Shown in pieces: positions 59,264 through 64,000 of a DNA stretch of 64,000 bases. The translations under genes and the position numbers were made by a program. The notes under the pieces were generated by a model that did not search any database, had not been told where the DNA came from, and saw only the letters and a program-made list of their open reading frames with translations. This DNA comes from Martinezella miluonensis (GTDB lineage: Bacteria > Pseudomonadota > Alphaproteobacteria > Rhizobiales > Rhizobiaceae). Every line of letters begins with the position of its first letter. The first letter of the stretch is position 1. The DNA lies in the NCBI RefSeq assembly GCF_900094545.1, contig NZ_FMAH01000031.1:20175-84174 (forward strand). The letters are read 5' to 3'.

Positions 59264-59830
59264 ATGTCGCAACCTGATGATATCGATAGGCGCATCGGCG
59301 CACGCATTCGCTTGGAACGTGAGAGTCGCGGCTGGTCGTTGACGGAGCTGGCGGAACGCTCGGCTGTTTCCCGTGCCATGATCCACAAGATCGAGCGCGG
59401 CGAGAGCAGCCCGACGGCGACGCTGCTCGGCAAGCTTTCCGGTGCCTTCAGTCTCAGCATGTCGACCCTGATGGCGCGCGCGGAGATGCAGCAGGGCCGA
59501 TTTCTGAGGAAGGAAGAGCAGCCCGTCTGGGTCGATCCGCAAACGGGTTACGAGCGACGGCACGTCTCCCCGAAGTCCGATCTGCCATTGGATCTCGTTC
59601 GCATCGAGTTGCCTGCGGGCGCGGAAGTTCCCATGCCTGCATCGGCTTACACCTTCATGCGGCAACTCATCTGGGTACTGGACGGGCAACTGACCTTTCT
59701 CGAAGGGGATGCCAAGCACCTGATGGCTGTCGGCGATTGTCTCGAGCTCGGCCCGCCGACGGATTGCGTCTTCAGGAATGAAAGCGGGGATTTGTGCATC
59801 TATGCCGTCCTGGTGCTTCGCAACGCGTGA
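59264..59830 (+). CDS. XRE-family regulator with cupin domain
   Basis: The 188-residue protein joins an N-terminal helix-turn-helix (IGARIRLERESRGWSLTELAERSAVSRAMIHKIERGESSPTATLLGKL; core LTELAERSAVSRAMIHKIE near 24-42) with a C-terminal cupin domain (MRQLIWVLDGQLTFLEGD near 130-147). Such regulators commonly control amine, amino-acid or detoxification genes. The ATG at 59264 is seven bases after a TATAGT-like -10 box and has no ribosome binding site, so the transcript may be leaderless. It is divergent from the GNAT/YdcZ operon, its likely target. Confidence 0.85.
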   Translation: MSQPDDIDRRIGARIRLERESRGWSLTELAERSAVSRAMIHKIERGESSPTATLLGKLSGAFSLSMSTLMARAEMQQGRFLRKEEQPVWVDPQTGYERRHVSPKSDLPLDLVRIELPAGAEVPMPASAYTFMRQLIWVLDGQLTFLEGDAKHLMAVGDCLELGPPTDCVFRNESGDLCIYAVLVLRNA

Positions 59831-59986
59831 GGTGCGTCCACGGGGTCGTGTTGGCGGATGAGCCGCCAGGCGGACGGGCTCTGCAACTCGACGCTAAACT
59901 TCGTGTTACCGCGTGGCATTCCACTCGTTCGGTTGGGCGATAGCCGCTATGCTGCTGCCGTCCTTGTGCGGAGAAGGAGAGCGGCC

Positions 59987-60820
59987 GTGGATATCGCAGT
60001 CATCGGAGCTGGCGCCATGGGCAGCGCCATTGCGCGGCGTTTGGCCGAGAACGGTGCGAGGGTGCTGACCTATCTCGAAGGTCGTTCAGCGGCGACGATC
60101 GAACGGGCGAAGATTGCGGGCATGGAAGCCGTCGGTCTCGATGCCATCGCCGGCGCAGGCCTGATCCTTTCCATCGTTCCGCCCGCCAACGCCATTGCCG
60201 TCGCCGAGCAGGTCGCTGCTGCGATACGCCGACACGGCACGAAGACGACCTTCATCGACTGCAATGCGATTTCGCCGCAGACGATGATGCAGGTCGCGTC
60301 GATCTTCGGCAGCGATCGCGGCGTTGTTCTCGATGGCTCCATCATCGGCGGGCCGCCGAAGACCGGTCAGAAGGGGCCCAAACTCTATGTCAGCGGCGAT
60401 GCGGCCGACAGCAGTGCCGTGCTGGCCGAGCACGGTCTTCAGGTGCGCCGCATCGATGGGCCGATCGGCGCGGCGTCCGCATTGAAAATGTGCTATGCCG
60501 GCATCAACAAGGGCGTGACCGGTCTCGGCACGGCCATGCTGCTCGCCGCGATCCGTTCGGGGGCGGACGAGGCTCTGAAACGCGAATTGCAGGAAAGCTT
60601 GCCGGATCTCGATGCGAAACTGGTGAATGCTATCCCCGACATGTATCCGAAGGCCTATCGCTGGGTTGCCGAGATGGAGGAGATTTCCGAATTCCTCGGC
60701 GACGACGATCCGGCAGCTTTGATATTCAAAGGCATGGCCGGGCTCTATCGAAAGATGGCGGCAGATCGGGAAGGCGGCGGCCTGCTGGCGGGGCAACTCG
60801 ACAGACTGAACAACCGCTGA
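59987..60820 (+). CDS. NAD(P)-dependent dehydrogenase-like protein with DUF1932 domain
   Basis: The 277-residue protein has an N-terminal Rossmann domain of the 6-phosphogluconate dehydrogenase type (DIAVIGAGAMGSAIARRL, about 2-19, and ILSIVPPANAIAVAEQV near 60-76) and a C-terminal DUF1932 domain (ALKMCYAGINKGVTGLGTAM near 165-184, with the Lys of KMCYAGINKG at the 6PGDH catalytic position). GTG at 59987 follows AAGGAGAGCGG and is chosen over an upstream ATG at 59858. The physiological substrate is not known; related enzymes reduce or decarboxylate beta-hydroxy acids. Confidence 0.8.
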   Translation: MDIAVIGAGAMGSAIARRLAENGARVLTYLEGRSAATIERAKIAGMEAVGLDAIAGAGLILSIVPPANAIAVAEQVAAAIRRHGTKTTFIDCNAISPQTMMQVASIFGSDRGVVLDGSIIGGPPKTGQKGPKLYVSGDAADSSAVLAEHGLQVRRIDGPIGAASALKMCYAGINKGVTGLGTAMLLAAIRSGADEALKRELQESLPDLDAKLVNAIPDMYPKAYRWVAEMEEISEFLGDDDPAALIFKGMAGLYRKMAADREGGGLLAGQLDRLNNR

Positions 60821-60925
60821 CGACGTGCGGAAAGGGGTGCTTTTTATCTCGTGTCGCGACTATCGTATGACCGTATCGTCTCCCGATTCGTGTCGGCTAT
60901 GACGACTTTTGTCCGAGGGAGAAGC

Positions 60926-61444
60926 ATGAGCCAACCGATCAAAACCATCGTCGTTGCCGTATCGCGCAACGGCATCATCGGGCGTGACGGTGACATGCCC
61001 TGGCGGCTGTCGTCCGATCTCAAGCGGTTCAAGGCGATGACGCTCGGCAAACCCGTCATCATGGGACGCAAGACCTTTCAATCGATCGGCAGACCACTGC
61101 CCGGCCGGCCGAATATCATCATCACACGCGATGCAGGGTTTTCGGCGGAAGGGGTCACGGCGGCGCATTCGCTTGACGAGGCTATCGATGTCGCTTCCCG
61201 GCTTGCGGCGGAGAGCGATGCTGACGAAATCTGCATTCTCGGCGGTGGTGAAATCTATCGTCAGTCGATCGTCCTGGCAGACCGTTTGCTGGTCACGCAT
61301 GTCGAAACGGATGTGGATGGAGACACTTCCTTTCCGGCTATCGACCCAGCCCTCTGGCAAGTCGAAAGCGAGCTTGCCGTGCCGGCTGGCGAGAAGGACA
61401 GCTATGCGACGCGTTTCGTTGTCTATGTCAGGCGAAAAGCGTAA
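60926..61444 (+). CDS. folA: dihydrofolate reductase
   Basis: FolA regenerates tetrahydrofolate, needed for ThyA and purine synthesis. The 172-residue product has the active-site NGIIGRDGDMPWRLSSDLKRF at about 12-31 (Asp and Trp conserved), the NADPH-binding KPVIMGRKTFQSIGRPLPGR near 44-63 and ICILGGGEIYRQS near 104-116. The ATG at 60926 follows GAGGGAGAAGC; an open frame upstream to 60851 is unlikely. It shares the neighbourhood with thyA, and hflK follows. Confidence 0.96.
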   Translation: MSQPIKTIVVAVSRNGIIGRDGDMPWRLSSDLKRFKAMTLGKPVIMGRKTFQSIGRPLPGRPNIIITRDAGFSAEGVTAAHSLDEAIDVASRLAAESDADEICILGGGEIYRQSIVLADRLLVTHVETDVDGDTSFPAIDPALWQVESELAVPAGEKDSYATRFVVYVRRKA

Positions 61445-61607
61445 AAGCTGTCCCCAAAAAACAAATATTTTCCAGTTAATCCGCCGAACTTCCTGAAGTT
61501 GCGTTGAAAGCAGGTGCGTCGATACCTATAACGGGAAACAATCGCTGCTACCCGCGAATTTTGCGGGTTCGGCGCGATGCTGGGAGTCAACAAACAAAGA
61601 GGTTTTG

Positions 61608-62732
61608 ATGCCTTGGAGCAATCAGAATGGCGGCGGCGGTGGCCCATGGGGCGGCGGCGGCGGTGGAAATAACCAGGGACCTTGGGGGCAAGGACCGAAC
61701 CGGCCGCGCGGAAGCGGCAATGGAGGGCCTCCGGATCTCGAGGATATTATTCGCCGTGGCCAGGACCGCCTGAAGGGCTTCGTCCCTGGCGGCTTTAATG
61801 CTGGTGTCTTCTTCATCATTGCTGCGATTATCGGCATTTTCTGGCTGATCCAGTGTATCTATACGGTACAGCCGGACGAGCGCGGCGTGGAATTGCGTTT
61901 CGGCAAGCCGCGCGAGGAAGTCTCGATGCCTGGCCTGCACTTCCATTTCTGGCCGGTGGATCGCATCGAGTTCGTCAAGGTCACCGAGCAACAGCGCAAT
62001 ATCGGCAGCCGTTCGAGCGCCGGTTCGACCAACGGCCTGATGCTGACGGGCGATCAGAACATCGTCAACGTGCAGTTTTCGGTTCTCTATACGGTAACCA
62101 ATCCGCAATCCTATCTTTTCAAGATCGAAAGCCCGGACGAGACGCTGCAGCAGGTATCTGAAAGCGCCATGCGCGAAATCGTCGGACGTCGTCCTGCGCA
62201 GGACATCTATCGCGATAACCGCCAGGAAATTGCCGTTCAGGTCCGAAATATCATCCAGGACACGATGGATCGCTATGGCGCCGGCATCTCCATCAATGCC
62301 GTGCCGATCGAGGATGTCTCGCCGCCACGGGAAGTGGCCGATGCATTCGAAGAAGTGCAGCGCGCCGAGCAGAACGAAGATCAGCAGGTGGAAGAGGCCA
62401 ATCAATACGCCAACCAGCAGCTTGGTCAGGCCCGCGGCCGTGCGGCGCAGATCCGCGAAGAGGCGGCCGCCTACAAGGATCGCGTCGTGAAGGAAGCACA
62501 GGGTGAGGCGCAGCGCTTCATCTCGATCTACGACGAATACGTCAAGGCGCCGGAAGTCACCCGCAAGCGGCTGTTCCTTGAAACCATGGAGGCCGTCATC
62601 GGCAATTCCAACAGCGTCATCATCGACGACAAGCAGGGCGTCGTTCCCTACCTGCCGCTCAATGAAGTCGGCAAGCAGTCCAATCCGCAGGCGAGCAAGC
62701 CCGCTACCGCAACTCAGCCGGAGGCCAAATAA
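61608..62732 (+). CDS. hflK: FtsH protease regulator HflK
   Basis: HflK forms with HflC a large SPFH-domain cage on the periplasmic side of the inner membrane that holds and modulates the FtsH protease. The 374-residue product has a glycine/asparagine-rich N-terminus (NQNGGGGGPWGGGGGG), one membrane segment at about 67-85, an SPFH domain beginning VQPDERGVELRFGKP, and coiled-coil with QVEEANQYANQQLGQARG. The ATG at 61608 has an AGAGG element upstream. It overlaps hflC by one base (TAATG). Confidence 0.96.
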   Translation: MPWSNQNGGGGGPWGGGGGGNNQGPWGQGPNRPRGSGNGGPPDLEDIIRRGQDRLKGFVPGGFNAGVFFIIAAIIGIFWLIQCIYTVQPDERGVELRFGKPREEVSMPGLHFHFWPVDRIEFVKVTEQQRNIGSRSSAGSTNGLMLTGDQNIVNVQFSVLYTVTNPQSYLFKIESPDETLQQVSESAMREIVGRRPAQDIYRDNRQEIAVQVRNIIQDTMDRYGAGISINAVPIEDVSPPREVADAFEEVQRAEQNEDQQVEEANQYANQQLGQARGRAAQIREEAAAYKDRVVKEAQGEAQRFISIYDEYVKAPEVTRKRLFLETMEAVIGNSNSVIIDDKQGVVPYLPLNEVGKQSNPQASKPATATQPEAK

Positions 62733-63652
62733 TGACGTCCAGCCGTTTGCCAACCATTCTCATCGCGCTCGCGGTGGTGCTGTTGCTCATCTACTCGTCA
62801 GTGTTCGTGGTCAATGCCCGCGAGCAGGCCATCGTTCTGCGTTTCGGTCAGATCCGCGCGGTCAAGACCGAGCCGGGCCTCTATTTCAAGCTGCCTTTCG
62901 CCTTTATGGATGCCGACCGCGTGCAGTACATCCAGCAGCAGGAGCTTCGTTTCGATCTGGACAATATCCGTGTCCAGGTTTCGGGCGGCAAGTTCTATGA
63001 GGTCGATGCCTTTGTGATCTACAAGATCACCGACGCCCGCAAGTTCCGCGAGACGGTGTCGGGCGATCGGGACGCTGCGGAATCGCGTCTGAGAACCCGC
63101 CTCGACGCCTCGCTGCGCCGTGTCTACGGTCTGCGCGGTTTCGAAGCGGCGCTCTCCAACGAACGCGCCTCCATGATGACCGAAGTGCGTGACGATCTGC
63201 ATCGCGATGCGGAGACGCTTGGTCTCAATATCGAGGATGTTCGCATTCGCCGCACAGACCTGTCCCAGGAAGTGTCGCAAAACACCTACGACCGCATGAA
63301 GGCCGAGCGTCTGGCGGAGGCGGAACTGATCCGCGCCAGAGGTAACGAAGAAGGCCAGCGCCGCCGCGCGATCGCAGACCGTCAGGTTGTCGAGATCGTC
63401 GCGGATGCGCGAAAGGACTCGGAAGTTCTGCGTGGTCAGGGCGAAGCCGAGCGCAACGCCATCTTCGCCGATGCCTCGAAGCGTGATCCCAACTTCTACG
63501 AGTTCTATCGTTCGATGGCCGCCTATAACAAGGCGCTTGGCTCCGGCGGCAAGACGCTGGTCCTTCCGCCGAACAAATCGGACTTCTTCAAGTTCTTCGA
63601 TAGTCCTGCCGGCGCACCGGCACTCGCCAATCCGGCGACACCGGCAAATTGA
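62732..63652 (+). CDS. hflC: FtsH protease regulator HflC
   Basis: HflC is the second SPFH subunit of the HflKC complex. The 306-residue product has an N-terminal membrane anchor (LIALAVVLLLIYSSVFVV, about 8-25), the SPFH start REQAIVLRFGQIRAV near 30-44 and a long coiled-coil with ERLAEAELIRARGNEEGQRRRAIADR near 190-215 (part cited). Its start codon overlaps the hflK stop. In relatives a Do-like serine protease gene usually follows hflC; here an insertion sequence begins instead within 110 bases. Confidence 0.96.
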   Translation: MTSSRLPTILIALAVVLLLIYSSVFVVNAREQAIVLRFGQIRAVKTEPGLYFKLPFAFMDADRVQYIQQQELRFDLDNIRVQVSGGKFYEVDAFVIYKITDARKFRETVSGDRDAAESRLRTRLDASLRRVYGLRGFEAALSNERASMMTEVRDDLHRDAETLGLNIEDVRIRRTDLSQEVSQNTYDRMKAERLAEAELIRARGNEEGQRRRAIADRQVVEIVADARKDSEVLRGQGEAERNAIFADASKRDPNFYEFYRSMAAYNKALGSGGKTLVLPPNKSDFFKFFDSPAGAPALANPATPAN

Positions 63653-63723
63653 TGCGTCGACCGAAAGAAATCAAAGGGCTGCCTCACGCAGCCTGTGTGA
63701 GAAGTCCGGCAAATCAATTAAGG

Positions 63724-63754
63724 TGGCCGCATTGGAAACGATGCGGCCATTTTC
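63724..63754 (+). terminator. hairpin between hflC and the IS transposase
   Basis: TGGCCGCAT (63724-63732) pairs perfectly with ATGCGGCCA (63741-63749) and is followed by TTTTC, immediately before the transposase ATG. It is either the hflKC terminator or an IS-end hairpin that blocks read-through into the transposase. Confidence 0.7.
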
Positions 63755-64000
63755 ATGGGATACATTTCAGGGACTGATCGGGGTCAGACGTCGCTGTTGC
63801 CAGCCCGGATCGAGGATTACGTTGCGGCAGATGCTGCGGTGCGGGTGATCGATGCCTTTGTCGATGGGCTTGATGTTGCGCAGCTCGGATTCAGGCGAGC
63901 GGTTGAGGCCTCGACAGGTCGTCCCCCCTACGATCCGCGTGATCTGCTGAAGCTCTACATCTACGGCTATTTCAACGAGGTGCGCTCCTCCCGGCGACTG
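63755..64000 (+). CDS. IS1182-like family transposase, N-terminal part
   Basis: From the ATG at 63755 the frame is open for 82 codons to the window edge and reads MGYISGTDRGQTSLLPARIE, then YVAADAAVRVIDAFVDGLD, and GRPPYDPRDLLKLYIYGYFN. The last blocks are typical of the N-terminal (DUF772/InsH-like) domain of IS1182- and IS5-related transposases, with PYDP and the Arg/Ser-rich SSRRL following. The catalytic DDE part lies outside the window. The gene would have been missed as an open-ended frame. Confidence 0.85.
   Translation, partial: MGYISGTDRGQTSLLPARIEDYVAADAAVRVIDAFVDGLDVAQLGFRRAVEASTGRPPYDPRDLLKLYIYGYFNEVRSSRRL

Larger units (their letters stand above)
63690..64000 (+). mobile_element. 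IS1182-like insertion sequence, left end (truncated by window)
   Basis: A transposase gene of IS1182/IS5-like type starts at 63755 and runs off the window, so an insertion sequence begins shortly after hflC. The left terminal repeat is not defined; the stretch GCCTGTGTGAGAAGTCCGG near 63690 is a candidate. The boundary is therefore an estimate between 63653 and 63754. Confidence 0.6.

Overview
The window is GC-rich chromosomal DNA from an alphaproteobacterium of the order Hyphomicrobiales, most likely family Rhizobiaceae (Rhizobium or Agrobacterium type). The evidence is a rhizobial-style division/cell-wall (dcw) cluster, an FtsZ with a long Pro/Ala/Gln linker, a circularly permuted two-piece tmRNA whose tag reads ANDNYAEARLAA, an alpha-type SspB, a dispersed repeat resembling the RIME family, and the many short lineage-typical proteins (DUF2164, DUF4169, CreA, RHH). 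Assignment below family level is not possible from the sequence alone.

Layout. 1-16.9 kb is the dcw cluster: murF (5' truncated by the window), mraY, murD, ftsW, murG, murC, murB, then an island of a convergent MHS-type transporter and aqpZ, then ddl, ftsQ, ftsA, ftsZ and lpxC. Several junctions overlap by ATGA (murG/murC, murC/murB, ftsQ/ftsA). 17-22 kb carries bamD, recN and ligA. 22-30.8 kb is a mixed housekeeping/accessory stretch: a GNAT enzyme, an ArsR-SRPBCC pair with a clear promoter/operator, creA, a probable small RNA, an orphan cheW, a SCO-type copper chaperone, a flavin monooxygenase, prmA, a minus-strand small ORF and aminopeptidase P. 30.8-42.6 kb holds azlCD, a DUF2164 gene, panBC, a divergent SDR/LysR pair, a polysaccharide flippase-like protein, a glycosyltransferase, pncA, a GluP-type sugar permease, a GST/HxlR pair and a tiny GIY-YIG nuclease next to a REP-like inverted pair. 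42.9-55 kb contains a UvrD/PcrA helicase, an orphan flagellin, an OmpA-like lipoprotein, DUF2000 and AraC genes that start back to back, a GlcD/D-lactate dehydrogenase-type flavoenzyme and a large AsmA protein. 55.3-64 kb contains an RHH protein, DUF4169, sspB, ssrA (tmRNA), thyA, a YdcZ/GNAT pair opposite an XRE-cupin regulator, a DUF1932 dehydrogenase-like gene, folA, hflK and hflC, and the start of an IS1182-like transposase running off the right edge.

Functionally, the left third makes peptidoglycan precursors and the division ring (MurF-MraY-MurG-MurC-MurB-Ddl with FtsW-FtsQ-FtsA-FtsZ), and continues into outer-membrane biogenesis (LpxC, BamD). The right end combines protein quality control (tmRNA, SspB, HflKC) with folate/dTMP metabolism (ThyA, FolA). 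The observations most worth following are the GIY-YIG nuclease beside a REPIN-like repeat pair, the complete two-piece tmRNA beside sspB, a three-hairpin intergenic RNA candidate, and two small ORFs (one wedged between ftsW and murG, one antisense upstream of pepP with its own ribosome binding site and terminator).
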